Part shown: in pieces, positions 9,253 to 18,168 of the stretch | How positions within the stretch are numbered: position 1 is the stretch's first letter | Layout of the letters: each line of letters starts with the position of its first letter | Origin: Aquimarina aquimarini | GTDB lineage: Bacteria; Bacteroidota; Bacteroidia; Flavobacteriales; Flavobacteriaceae | Reading direction: 5' to 3' | Assembly: GCF_900299535.1 (NCBI RefSeq) | Contig: NZ_OMKE01000049.1 | Location: 98,014-162,013, forward strand | DNA length: 64,000 nucleotides | Translations under genes and position numbers: made by a program | The notes under the pieces: model-generated | Told to the model about the DNA's origin: nothing | What the model saw: only the letters and a program-made list of their open reading frames with translations | Database searches by the model: none

Positions 9253-10806
9253 CTAGAGATCAAATTTAATCCCTTGTGCCAATGGTAACTCTGTAGTATA
9301 ATTTATTGTGTTTGTTTGGCGACGCATATATACTTTCCAAGCATCTGATCCTGATTCGCGCCCTCCACCTGTTTCTTTTTCTCCACCAAATGCCCCACCA
9401 ATCTCTGCACCAGAGGTTCCTATATTTACATTTGCAATCCCACAATCTGATCCTGCATGAGATAAAAAACGTTCTGCTTCTCTCAAATTATTCGTCATAA
9501 TTGCAGAAGATAGTCCTTGTGCAACTCCGTTTTGTAATTCGATTGCATTTTCTATATCTCCACTATACTTTAAAAGATATAATACTGGAGCAAATGTTTC
9601 ATGCTGTACTATTTCAAACGAGTTATTTGCTTCAGCAATGGCTGGTTTTACATAACATCCACTTTCATATCCTTCTCCAGTAAGCACTGCTCCCTCAACA
9701 ATAACAGTTCCTCCTTCTTCTTCTACTCTTTTTAGAGCATTTTGATATCCTTTTACGGCATCTGTATCAATTAATGGTCCTACGTGATTATTTTCATCAA
9801 GTGGGTTTCCTATTCTCAATTGTTTATATGCATCAACTATTGCTTTTTTTACTTGATCGTAAATAGATTCATGGATAATCAATCGCCGTGTAGATGTACA
9901 TCGTTGCCCTGCGGTACCAACGGCACCAAATACAGCTCCAATCACTGTCATTTTAATATCTGCATCTGGACTCACAATAATAGCATTGTTTCCTCCTAGC
10001 TCTAAAAGTGATTTACCGAGACGTTGTCCAACTGTTCCTGCAACAATTTTACCCATACGAGTAGATCCAGTTGCAGAGATCAAAGGAACCCTTTTGTCTG
10101 TTGTCATCATTTCTCCTACTTTATAATCTCCATTAATCAGGCAAGAAATTCCCTCGGGCAAATTATTGTCTTTTAAAACTTTAGTTATAATATTCTGGCA
10201 TGCAATTCCGCATAGTGGTGTTTTCTCACTAGGTTTCCAGATACATACATCGCCACAAATCCATGCTAGAGCAGTATTCCACGACCATACAGCTACTGGA
10301 AAATTAAATGCAGAAATAATACCTACAATCCCAAGGGGGTGGTATTGTTCATACATTCTATGTCCTGGGCGTTCTGAGTGCATAGTTAAACCATGTAATT
10401 GTCTAGATAATCCAACTGCAAAGTCACAAATATCTATCATCTCCTGTACCTCTCCTAGGCCTTCTTGATATGATTTTCCCATTTCATAAGAGACTAATTT
10501 ACCCAGAGGTTCTTTTAATCGTCGCAACTCTTCTCCAAACTGCCTTACAATCTCTCCTCTTTGAGGAGCTGGCATCACTCTCCATGTTTTAAATGCTTCT
10601 GTTGCGGTTTGCACCACTTTTTCATAATCTGCTGCGGTAGTAACTTCTACCTTACCAATCAATTGTCCATCTACTGGAGAATGTGACAGGATTGTCTCTT
10701 CTGAAGAAAACCAGTTTGATCCTGTAGAAGTTCCTTTATTATGCGTTGAAACACCTAATTCTTGCAGTGCTTCTTGAATTCCGAAATCTAGTACTACTGT
10801 TGCCAT
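9253..10806 (-). CDS. Aldehyde dehydrogenase, ALDH7 (antiquitin)-like
   Basis: This 517-residue NAD(P)-dependent aldehyde dehydrogenase has the catalytic cysteine at residue 303 in GTAGQRCTSTRRL and the general-base glutamate at 269 in LELGGNNA. FNFPVAVWSWNTALAW and the KPSEKTPL cofactor-binding stretch match the ALDH7/antiquitin group, which oxidises alpha-aminoadipic semialdehyde in lysine breakdown. Length and motif spacing fit the family. The gene is monocistronic, with a terminator directly after it and no lysine-catabolism neighbours, so the substrate is inferred from family resemblance only. Confidence 0.88.
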   Translation of the reverse strand: MATVVLDFGIQEALQELGVSTHNKGTSTGSNWFSSEETILSHSPVDGQLIGKVEVTTAADYEKVVQTATEAFKTWRVMPAPQRGEIVRQFGEELRRLKEPLGKLVSYEMGKSYQEGLGEVQEMIDICDFAVGLSRQLHGLTMHSERPGHRMYEQYHPLGIVGIISAFNFPVAVWSWNTALAWICGDVCIWKPSEKTPLCGIACQNIITKVLKDNNLPEGISCLINGDYKVGEMMTTDKRVPLISATGSTRMGKIVAGTVGQRLGKSLLELGGNNAIIVSPDADIKMTVIGAVFGAVGTAGQRCTSTRRLIIHESIYDQVKKAIVDAYKQLRIGNPLDENNHVGPLIDTDAVKGYQNALKRVEEEGGTVIVEGAVLTGEGYESGCYVKPAIAEANNSFEIVQHETFAPVLYLLKYSGDIENAIELQNGVAQGLSSAIMTNNLREAERFLSHAGSDCGIANVNIGTSGAEIGGAFGGEKETGGGRESGSDAWKVYMRRQTNTINYTTELPLAQGIKFDL

Positions 10807-11141
10807 CTTAATATGCTACTTTTATAAAAGGTAAAGATACTCTCTTTTAAAGATAAATTAAATTTTGAAAGATTCTATCCTAAATTTTGAAATATTTTAT
10901 AATAAATAAGTTTAAAAAAAATCAATTCTATAATAAACTAGTGTCTCACAAATTAATTTGATTACTTATCATATATCAAAATCTCTATAGATACTCATTT
11001 TACAATACACAAAAAACAAAAAGAACTATCAAAAGTATTTCTATAAAATAAAGAAATCGCTCAAACAAGATTTCTCTTGTAGAGCGATTCCCAACTAAAT
11101 AACCAACCAAAAAGTTAATATTGTTAAGTGCTACCTTACTT
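10807..11141. other. AT-rich intergenic region
   Basis: This 335-base gap between two minus-strand genes holds no convincing ORF. It contains the terminator of the downstream lipoprotein gene. The plus-strand string gtaaagatac at 10831-10840 gives TATCTTTA on the minus strand, a one-mismatch -7 box that could drive the aldehyde dehydrogenase gene. Confidence 0.5.
11055..11089 (-). terminator. Two-tier hairpin terminator after a lipoprotein gene
   Basis: An outer stem pairs aatcgctc (11055-11062) with gagcgatt (11082-11089). An inner stem pairs acaaga (11065-11070) with tcttgt (11075-11080). It lies about 50 bases past the stop of the lipoprotein gene ending at 11142. Confidence 0.75.
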
Positions 11142-12065
11142 TTATTTTGAAAGCTTTCTAAAATCAGCTTTTTTTATTCTTTTCTTTTCATTCTGAGTAG
11201 GCTTTCCTTTCTCAGAACTCTTGAATTGTATGTGCCTTCTTCCTACAAACTGATATACAGTTTCAGAATTTGGATGAAACAATTCTATTTTACTGTCATT
11301 TATAACGGACAACTCAAAGAATTCATTGCCCAAATAATCGTAATCAAGTGTTAAAGTTTTCCTATCAAAAATGTTAATTATATCATTTACTTCATAATGC
11401 CCTGTATAATCATAGAAAATATCATTGATAGGGATTCCTATTTCATCTTGAGAGCTTTGAAAATTTTCTCCTGATCCAAAATATGAGAATTTTAAATAAT
11501 TTTCATTATCAAATTCATTCAATACCCCGTACTCACTAGTAAATACTTTTTCCCAGGTTTCATATTCTTGTAAGAAATAATGAATATTATCATAAAATAC
11601 GCTGTCATAATCAAAATTACTACGTTGATACCCTATCAAATAATAACTTGTATTTGTCACCTCATCATACATTTCTATCTCATTATCAGAAATTTGTGAT
11701 ATCACAAACCTATATACTCCATCTATATCATGATCAATATCTAAATCCATTTGAAACGTATCATAAAAACCAACATCTAATCCAAAACCATTGCCGTTAC
11801 TTCCCATTCCTACCAAATTATTATTTGCCAAGAAAGTTCCGTTTCTAAATGAAACTGTAAATGCTTTTTGCAAAAACGGAACCTCACCATTACCCTTTGT
11901 ACGCTCAATATCTACATACCAAATTTCATAGGTATTTAGTAATTGATTCAAAGTAATTCTTGGTTCTTCGATATACACATCTTCTTCGATAACAACTTCT
12001 GCTACACAAGAGGTTAATAGTATTGAACTTAAAAAAATAACCGAAAGTAATTTTAGCGTTTTCAT
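11142..12065 (-). CDS. Hypothetical lipoprotein with two lipocalin-like repeats
   Basis: This 307-residue protein has a lipoprotein signal, with the cysteine of LLTSCVAEVV at residue 20, and a basic C-terminal tail rich in Lys and Arg. It contains two similar halves, each resembling NYLKF or AFTVSF followed by short beta strands and a Y.F.G closing motif (YYLIGYQR and YQFVGRRH), which suggests a duplicated small beta-barrel domain. Similar flavobacterial proteins carry misleading transferase names in databases; no enzymatic motif is visible. It is divergent from gpsA. Function unknown. Confidence 0.75.
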   Translation of the reverse strand: MKTLKLLSVIFLSSILLTSCVAEVVIEEDVYIEEPRITLNQLLNTYEIWYVDIERTKGNGEVPFLQKAFTVSFRNGTFLANNNLVGMGSNGNGFGLDVGFYDTFQMDLDIDHDIDGVYRFVISQISDNEIEMYDEVTNTSYYLIGYQRSNFDYDSVFYDNIHYFLQEYETWEKVFTSEYGVLNEFDNENYLKFSYFGSGENFQSSQDEIGIPINDIFYDYTGHYEVNDIINIFDRKTLTLDYDYLGNEFFELSVINDSKIELFHPNSETVYQFVGRRHIQFKSSEKGKPTQNEKKRIKKADFRKLSK

Positions 12066-12163
12066 ATGCTTCGTGTTTTCAATTTCATTTATGATAAACC
12101 AAAACGCATGCCAAACTTTTAATTGATTGATTACTGGTCTTTTATTTTGAGGTGTATTTTTCC

Positions 12164-12171
12164 TATTTTTG
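12164..12171 (+). promoter_or_regulatory. Candidate -7 box for gpsA (TATTTTTG)
   Basis: TATTTTTG matches TAnnTTTG and lies 17 bases before the ATG at 12189, implying a short leader. Its position also argues for that ATG over the in-frame upstream ATG at 12123. Confidence 0.45.
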
Positions 12172-12188
12172 AAGCCACAATCTTTTTT

Positions 12189-13184
12189 ATGGAAAAAAAA
12201 CCAAAATTCGCAGTACTTGGTGGTGGTAGTTGGGCAACCGCCATTGTAAAAATGCTTACCGAAAACCTAAATGAAGTTGGTTGGTACATGCGAAGCACTT
12301 ATGCTATAGAGCATCTTAAACGACAACAACATAATCCCAATTACTTGAGCTCTGTAGAGTTTAAAATAGAACAACTTAAATTAACCAACGATATTAATGA
12401 AGCAATTACGAGTGCAGATTATCTTATTTTTGCAATTCCTTCTGCTTTTCTTCATAGTGAACTAGAAAAACTTACTGTATCTCTAAAAGATAAAGTTATT
12501 TTCTCTGCTATAAAAGGTATCGTTCCAGAAACGGGTCTTATTGTAGGAGAGCATTTTCATGATACATATAATATTCCTTTTAATAATATCGGAGTAATTA
12601 CAGGTCCTTGCCATGCAGAAGAAGTTGCCTTAGAGCGTTTATCATACCTTACTATTGCTTCTAATGATGAAGAAAAAGCTAAAGTTATGGCAGATTGCTT
12701 AAGTGGAGATTATATCAAATGTAAAATCAGTGATGATATCATAGGAACAGAATATGCTGCTGTTCTTAAAAATATATATTCTGTAGCTGCTGGTATTGCA
12801 CATGGATTAGGATATGGAGATAATTTTCAGAGCGTTTTGATGAGTAATGCTATTCGAGAGATGAAACGTTTTATCAAAAAAGTACACAAAATGAAACGTA
12901 ACATTAATGATTCTGCTTATCTGGGAGACTTATTAGTAACGGGGTATTCTATTTTTTCTCGTAATCGAATGTTTGGTAATATGATTGGTAAAGGGTATAC
13001 TGTAAAAAGCGCACAGATGGAGATGAGTATGATTGCTGAAGGATATTATGCTGCAAAGACTGCCTATGAGCTTGATGCAACAAAAGAGGCAAGAACGCCT
13101 ATCATTGATGCTGTACATGATGTTTTGTATGAAAATAAGGATCCAAAAAAAGTATTCAATAGACTTACAGACAAGCTAGACTAA
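12189..13184 (+). CDS. gpsA: NAD(P)H-dependent glycerol-3-phosphate dehydrogenase
   Basis: The enzyme reduces dihydroxyacetone phosphate to sn-glycerol 3-phosphate for phospholipid synthesis in the cytoplasm. I chose the ATG at 12189 because the Rossmann nucleotide-binding motif (VLGGGSWATA) follows immediately, as usual, and the upstream extension is unlike the family. Other hallmarks are the AIPSAF strand, KGIVPETG, GPCHAEEV and the catalytic lysine in EYAAVLKNIYS followed by GIAHGLGYGDN. The product is 331 residues, the normal length. It heads a short plus-strand run with an NTF2-like gene and a sulfurtransferase. Confidence 0.95.
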   Translation: MEKKPKFAVLGGGSWATAIVKMLTENLNEVGWYMRSTYAIEHLKRQQHNPNYLSSVEFKIEQLKLTNDINEAITSADYLIFAIPSAFLHSELEKLTVSLKDKVIFSAIKGIVPETGLIVGEHFHDTYNIPFNNIGVITGPCHAEEVALERLSYLTIASNDEEKAKVMADCLSGDYIKCKISDDIIGTEYAAVLKNIYSVAAGIAHGLGYGDNFQSVLMSNAIREMKRFIKKVHKMKRNINDSAYLGDLLVTGYSIFSRNRMFGNMIGKGYTVKSAQMEMSMIAEGYYAAKTAYELDATKEARTPIIDAVHDVLYENKDPKKVFNRLTDKLD

Positions 13185-13221
13185 TTATTGTTATCTTCAT
13201 ATCATTTATTTTTATAATCTT

Positions 13222-13677
13222 ATGGATGAGCTTATCACAACTTTTTATACTGCGTTAAACAATCGCGATGCCGAAACTATGATTTCTTGCTATCACGATG
13301 ATGTCATTTTTGAAGATCCTGCTTTTGGAAAATTAAAAGGGGATAGAGCAAAAAACATGTGGCGTATGCTATGTAAAAATGCTAAGGATTTTAAATTAGA
13401 ATTCTCTGAAATAGAAACAAATGACCAAATAGGATCTGCAAAATGGCAAGCTTGGTATACATTTAGTAAAACGGGAAGGTCTATTCACAATAAGATCAGT
13501 GCTCAATTTGAGTTCAAAAATGGTAAGATCATAAAACATACAGATCATTTTAATCTACGCCGATGGGCATCTCAAGCTATTGGTTGGAAGGGATCATTAC
13601 TTGGGGGAACAGGATTTTTTAAGAAAAAGTTAATTCTACAAACTAATACCATGTTAGATAAATTTACAGCTTCCTGA
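13222..13677 (+). CDS. NTF2-like (SnoaL) family protein
   Basis: This 151-residue protein begins like the NTF2/SnoaL fold, with ITTFYTALNNRDAETMISCYHDDVIFEDPAFG, and ends with a HTDHFNLRRWASQAIG stretch typical of short polyketide-cyclase-like proteins. It lies 37 bases after gpsA and 15 bases before the sulfurtransferase gene, so cotranscription is likely. The fold is well supported; substrate and role cannot be named. Confidence 0.82.
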   Translation: MDELITTFYTALNNRDAETMISCYHDDVIFEDPAFGKLKGDRAKNMWRMLCKNAKDFKLEFSEIETNDQIGSAKWQAWYTFSKTGRSIHNKISAQFEFKNGKIIKHTDHFNLRRWASQAIGWKGSLLGGTGFFKKKLILQTNTMLDKFTAS

Positions 13678-13692
13678 TTAATATTTCATTTT

Positions 13693-14544
13693 ATGAATAC
13701 TTTACAAATCAAATCTCCTCTTGTCTCTATCAATTGGCTTTATAAACATCTAAATGATACTGATCTAGTAATTCTAGATGCAACGATCAAAAAGGTAACC
13801 GCTGATACAAATACTCAAAAACAATATCAAAAAATAAAAGGTGCTCGTTTTTTTGATTTAAAAAAGACTTTTTTTGATAAAAACACAGCTATCCCTAATA
13901 TGCTACCCTCACCAGAAGATTTTACAGAGGCATGCAAAACATTAGGCATTAGCTCTCATCATAAAATAGTCGTCTATGATACACTAGGCATCTATTCTAG
14001 TCCTAGGGTATGGTGGATGTTTAAGACAATGGGATTTGATAATATCGCAGTGTTAGATGGTGGGTTTCCTGCTTGGCAAAAAGAAAAATTACCCTGCGAA
14101 AAACTAGAATCTGATATACACACATATGATCTAGGAAATTTTGAAGCTACCTATATTCCTAAGCTAGTCACTAGTGCACAAGGTATTCTTGCAGAAATAA
14201 ACAACACCAATACACTCATTCTAGATGCAAGGTCTTCTGGTAGATTTAAGGCCACAGAACCAGAGCCTAGAGAAAGTTTAAAAGGTGGTCATATCCCTAA
14301 TTCTATGAATCTACATTATATAGATGTGCTTAACAACGGAAAAATGAGATCTACAAACGAATTAGAAGAAATTCTAAAGAATTTTAATATTGAAGATAAA
14401 AAACTGATCTTTACATGCGGATCAGGAATTACTGCTTGTATTATCATGCTTGCTACCGTACTGGTAGGATATAAAAATGTATCTATATATGATGGTTCCT
14501 GGAGTGAGTGGGGGCAACTGAATGGTGCACCCATTGAATGTTAA
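13693..14544 (+). CDS. Rhodanese-type 3-mercaptopyruvate sulfurtransferase
   Basis: A two-rhodanese-domain protein of 283 residues that transfers a sulfane sulfur from mercaptopyruvate or thiosulfate to an acceptor. The N-terminal inactive domain spans roughly residues 1-140 and the catalytic domain 150-283. The active-site loop is CGSGITAC with the nucleophile at Cys242; CGSG(V/I)T is typical of mercaptopyruvate rather than thiosulfate enzymes. GARFFDL, YDTLGIYSSPRVWW, LDARSSGRF and GHIPNSMNL are family signatures. The downstream GH3 gene follows after a short gap. Confidence 0.9.
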   Translation: MNTLQIKSPLVSINWLYKHLNDTDLVILDATIKKVTADTNTQKQYQKIKGARFFDLKKTFFDKNTAIPNMLPSPEDFTEACKTLGISSHHKIVVYDTLGIYSSPRVWWMFKTMGFDNIAVLDGGFPAWQKEKLPCEKLESDIHTYDLGNFEATYIPKLVTSAQGILAEINNTNTLILDARSSGRFKATEPEPRESLKGGHIPNSMNLHYIDVLNNGKMRSTNELEEILKNFNIEDKKLIFTCGSGITACIIMLATVLVGYKNVSIYDGSWSEWGQLNGAPIEC

Positions 14545-14567
14545 TTACAATACATCTATTTTATTTT

Positions 14568-15677
14568 ATGAATAATTTTTTTCGATTAGCTCTTTGTTTT
14601 ATTTTATTATCTGTAAATACCTATGCGCAAAAAGCACAAAAATTTAACCTTCAGGATTTTTATAAATACGATTCTGATCTAGAATATACTGTAGATTCTA
14701 TTTTTAATGCATTGAATGATCGGCAAAAAGTGGCACAAATGATCATCACCTCTGGAGGAGAAATAGGAAAATCTAAAGCTACTGTTCAAAAATTAACAAC
14801 TGAAAATGCTATTGGTGGCGTTGTTTTCTTAAAAGGTCATAAACAAAAACATATAGAAGATATAAAAGCACTTAATACTATTTCTTCTCAAAACAATACA
14901 CTACCACTTCTTTTTAGTATGGATGCAGAGCCTAGTTTGTTTGCCAGTAGAATTAAAGGCGCTCCAAATGTAGGTAAAACAATAAATATTAAAACCGAAT
15001 CACAATCAGATTCTATTGTAGATATCATAAATCAAGAACTTAAAACTATAGGAGTACACCACAATTATGCTCCTGTACTGGATGTTAGCCCAAATAATGA
15101 AGCTATCAAATCCCGAAGTTATGGAGATGACAAAGAGGTTGTAGTACGTCTGGCTAATCAATTTATAAAGCACACACAAGAAGGTGATATCATTGCTACT
15201 GCAAAACATTTCCCTGGTCATGGCCTTGTAAAAGGCGATACTCATAAGCAAAGTGTATATATTGATGGCCCTTTACAGGAGATAGATAACTATACGAAAA
15301 TTATTGAGGATGGTGTCATCTCTATTATGATTGCTCATATAACAATTGATAACAATGAAGAATATGGAACTGATGGTTTACCTTCTAGTTGTTCTCCTAA
15401 AATTGTTAGTGGTTTACTAAAAGAAAAAATGGGATTCAAAGGCATTATTATATCAGATGCCTTGAATATCATGAAAGCTGTTACAATTCTCGACAATGCC
15501 CCTCTACTTGCCTCTAAGGCAGGTTGCGACCTAATTTTAATGCCACAAGACGAGATAAACACTATTAATTCTATACTGGCAGAAATAAATGTCAATACTT
15601 CTTATAAAAAACAAGTAATGCAATCTGTAAAAAAAATAATACGATTAAAGGTTTGTGCTGGAGTAATTAGCATCTAA
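14568..15677 (+). CDS. Exported glycoside hydrolase family 3 protein (NagZ-like)
   Basis: I start at the ATG at 14568, which gives a clean signal peptide (NNFFRLALCFILLSVNTYA) and leaves out a 10-residue extension overlapping the previous gene. The 369-residue product is a single GH3 catalytic barrel. KHFPGHG lies at 213-219, the D-x-H dyad typical of beta-N-acetylglucosaminidases at Asp224 and His226, and the nucleophile motif ISDALN has Asp297. NagZ enzymes cleave GlcNAc from muropeptides in the cytoplasm, but this one should be exported, so it may act on envelope glycans or environmental chitin fragments. The substrate is inferred. Confidence 0.87.
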   Translation: MNNFFRLALCFILLSVNTYAQKAQKFNLQDFYKYDSDLEYTVDSIFNALNDRQKVAQMIITSGGEIGKSKATVQKLTTENAIGGVVFLKGHKQKHIEDIKALNTISSQNNTLPLLFSMDAEPSLFASRIKGAPNVGKTINIKTESQSDSIVDIINQELKTIGVHHNYAPVLDVSPNNEAIKSRSYGDDKEVVVRLANQFIKHTQEGDIIATAKHFPGHGLVKGDTHKQSVYIDGPLQEIDNYTKIIEDGVISIMIAHITIDNNEEYGTDGLPSSCSPKIVSGLLKEKMGFKGIIISDALNIMKAVTILDNAPLLASKAGCDLILMPQDEINTINSILAEINVNTSYKKQVMQSVKKIIRLKVCAGVISI

Positions 15678-15756
15678 TTCATAGTCACAAAAAAACAAAC
15701 ACTTGCTCTTGTAGATAAAAACCAAAAATAACCTTAATAATTAATAAATTCATACA

Positions 15757-16044
15757 ATGATTGAAATTTTAGCTTTGAGCTATTTTATTAAACAAATCAA
15801 AAAAATCGCAGAAGAAAAAGGTATTAAAGCAGGAAAATGGATTGCCATATTAGTAGGGTCTTGGTTTGGATCAGAAATACTAATCTTTATAATTGCTTTT
15901 GTATTTTTTAATGTATCAAGAGATCAGATATTAATTGTAATGCTCCCTGCATTGCTAGTAGCTGCTGGAGTAGCATATTTTATTTTGAATAAAGTAAAAG
16001 CATTACCTTCTCAACACACATCAGAACAAACAGCTAAGTCCTAA
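15757..16044 (+). CDS. Small two-helix membrane protein
   Basis: This 95-residue protein has a short amphipathic start (YFIKQIKKIAEEKG) and two membrane segments at about residues 28-50 and 60-78, with a hydrophilic C-terminal tail. It resembles small flavobacterial inner-membrane proteins of unknown role. A strong terminator follows the stop codon. Confidence 0.65.
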   Translation: MIEILALSYFIKQIKKIAEEKGIKAGKWIAILVGSWFGSEILIFIIAFVFFNVSRDQILIVMLPALLVAAGVAYFILNKVKALPSQHTSEQTAKS

Positions 16045-16070
16045 AAAAATTCAAAAAACATAGTTTTTTA

Positions 16071-16110
16071 CAGAACATCATTAACAAAAAATATTGTTAA
16101 TGATGTTCTG
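16071..16110 (+). terminator. Rho-independent terminator
   Basis: A perfect 15-bp inverted repeat (16071-16085 with 16096-16110) and a 10-base loop is followed by TTTT. It ends the small membrane protein gene. Confidence 0.88.
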
Positions 16111-16292
16111 TTTTACAACAAAATACGTTTACTCATAAACAGCAAAAACATAGCATCCAAAAAAGACAAATTTACACTATAAAGATGAGCTATCGACAGA
16201 AACCCATATTCCCTATCAAGTAATAAATTGTCCTAAACCAACAAACACTTCATATTTCTTTGCGATTACATTTGTTACAAAAAAACAATCCT

Positions 16293-17165
16293 ATGAGCAC
16301 ACAAGAAATTATTACACTGTTTGAGACTTCAAAAATCTTAGATTACATTTTATACTTTTTTGTAATCAATAGTGTGTTTACCCTTTTTGAAATCTTTTTA
16401 GACATTCTTACTACCAAAGAAAGAAGATGGAAAGATACTGGAGCAAATATTATCATTTTTTTTATGAGTCAATTACTAGAAAAGACCGTATTCGGCTCTA
16501 TTGGGATTTTATGTTTACTACCTTTTTATCATATATCTCCTTTTGAAATTCCAATGAATGGCTGGACTTGGTGTATCGGACTACTACTTGCTGATTTTAC
16601 ATATTACTGGATGCACAGACTCGAACATGAGCATCGTATTTTATGGGCTAATCACAGCGTACATCACTCCTCAGAGGATTACAATCTTACTATTGCCATG
16701 AGATTGAGCATTATAGAAAGTGCCATAGAATGGGTATTTCTAATTCCAATGATTATTATAGGATTTACCCCTTTTCAAGCTATAGTCTCATTAATTTTTA
16801 TTGCACAATATCAAACCTGGATTCACACAGAACGAATTATCAAACTTGGATGGCTTGATGAGATATTCAATACTCCATCAGTACATAGAGTTCATCATGG
16901 TTCAAACAAAAAATATATTGACAAAAACTATGGAGGTGTTCTTATCATATGGGATAAATTATTTGGCACTTTTCAAAGAGAGGAAGAGAAAGTCATTTAT
17001 GGACTAACAAAAAACATTCATACCAACAACCCAATAAAAATTAACTTTATTGAATACAAACACATTTGGAATGACTTAAAGCTATGCAAATCATGGAACG
17101 ATCGCTTCAGGATTGTTTTTGGCAATTTAATCTGGAGACCTTCATACTTTAAAAAACAAAAGTAA
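16293..17165 (+). CDS. Sterol desaturase / fatty acid hydroxylase superfamily protein
   Basis: A 290-residue di-iron membrane hydroxylase. I start at the ATG at 16293 because the upstream 11 residues add nothing family-like. The N-terminal half has several membrane segments. The iron-binding histidine boxes are HRLEHEH, NHSVHHSSED and HRVHHGSN, in the order and spacing of the family. The reaction could be lipid, carotenoid or sterol-like hydroxylation; the sequence does not decide which. The gene is monocistronic and converges with the Sel1 lipoprotein gene 18 bases away. Confidence 0.88.
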   Translation: MSTQEIITLFETSKILDYILYFFVINSVFTLFEIFLDILTTKERRWKDTGANIIIFFMSQLLEKTVFGSIGILCLLPFYHISPFEIPMNGWTWCIGLLLADFTYYWMHRLEHEHRILWANHSVHHSSEDYNLTIAMRLSIIESAIEWVFLIPMIIIGFTPFQAIVSLIFIAQYQTWIHTERIIKLGWLDEIFNTPSVHRVHHGSNKKYIDKNYGGVLIIWDKLFGTFQREEEKVIYGLTKNIHTNNPIKINFIEYKHIWNDLKLCKSWNDRFRIVFGNLIWRPSYFKKQK

Positions 17166-17183
17166 AGTATTAAAAAAATACAC

Positions 17184-18107
17184 TTAGTCAATTTGTATTT
17201 CCTCTAATCCAAGGTTTTCAAAGAAAATATCAACATCAAAATCATTCTCAAATGCCAACTCATAAAAATGGCGGGCTTTTTTTTCATCCTTTTTAACCTC
17301 TTTCGCTATAGTATAGATTGCCGCCAATTGAGCTGCTGCTTTTCCATGCCCCATATTAGCCGCTCTAATATAATACTCTATTGATTTATCAATATCTTTT
17401 GACACACTCTCATACCCTGTAGCATAATACGCTCCTAAATTATATATCGCTCTTCTATTATTACTTTCTGCTGCTTTAAAACACCAATCTATTGCTTTTG
17501 AGATATCTTCCTCCACCCCTATTCCTTGAGCATAATAAACGAATAATTCAAACATAGCATCTGAATTCCCTTTTTCTGCAGCTTTTTGGTGTGCTTCAAA
17601 AGATAATTCTAAATTTTCCTCATACGCATATCCTTTATAAAGCATATACCCCTTTAGTAAGTATACTTCTCCACTAGCATCTTTCTCTTCTAATGTATTT
17701 ACTAAATCAATAATTGTTTTTGCAGGAATATCTGTAAGATCAGCAAAATAAGCTATTCTAATATATTTTATCCAAGCATCCATACCATACCCAGAGTCTG
17801 CCGCCTGTTGAAAATATGATACTGCTCGTTCTGCATCTTGATCTACACCTGTACCTATATAATACAGCATACCTAATGCATACCACGCATCAGAATTACC
17901 TGAATTTGCTGATGTGGTATATAAATTAATCATTTTATCAACTTCTTTCTTCTCTAATATCCCCAACATCAAATCACCTCTTTCTATCTTAGATTTAATC
18001 TCTTCTGCTTTTTGATAATCTGTCATTTCAATTTTTGTTTTAAAAAGACTACAACTTACAAAAAAACATACCACTAACAGAGCGAGAAATAATTTTAAGC
18101 TTTTCAT
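17184..18107 (-). CDS. Sel1-repeat lipoprotein
   Basis: A 307-residue protein with a lipoprotein signal ending VVCFFVSC. At least five Sel1-like TPR repeats follow, recognisable by A-x-Y-x-L-G-x-x-Y stretches such as AWYALGMLYYIGTGV, AMFELFVYYAQGIGV and AIYNLGAYYATGYES. Sel1 repeats form solenoids that hold protein partners, often in envelope complexes. No partner gene is evident nearby. Confidence 0.85.
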   Translation of the reverse strand: MKSLKLFLALLVVCFFVSCSLFKTKIEMTDYQKAEEIKSKIERGDLMLGILEKKEVDKMINLYTTSANSGNSDAWYALGMLYYIGTGVDQDAERAVSYFQQAADSGYGMDAWIKYIRIAYFADLTDIPAKTIIDLVNTLEEKDASGEVYLLKGYMLYKGYAYEENLELSFEAHQKAAEKGNSDAMFELFVYYAQGIGVEEDISKAIDWCFKAAESNNRRAIYNLGAYYATGYESVSKDIDKSIEYYIRAANMGHGKAAAQLAAIYTIAKEVKKDEKKARHFYELAFENDFDVDIFFENLGLEEIQID

Positions 18108-18168
18108 TTTTCTATAGCAACTATTTATTTTTAATATATCAATTTCACATTACTGAGTTTATCAAGCA

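Noticed and set aside
14568..15677. Cytoplasmic NagZ of peptidoglycan recycling
   Set aside because: The catalytic motifs fit, but a clear signal peptide places the enzyme outside the cytoplasm.
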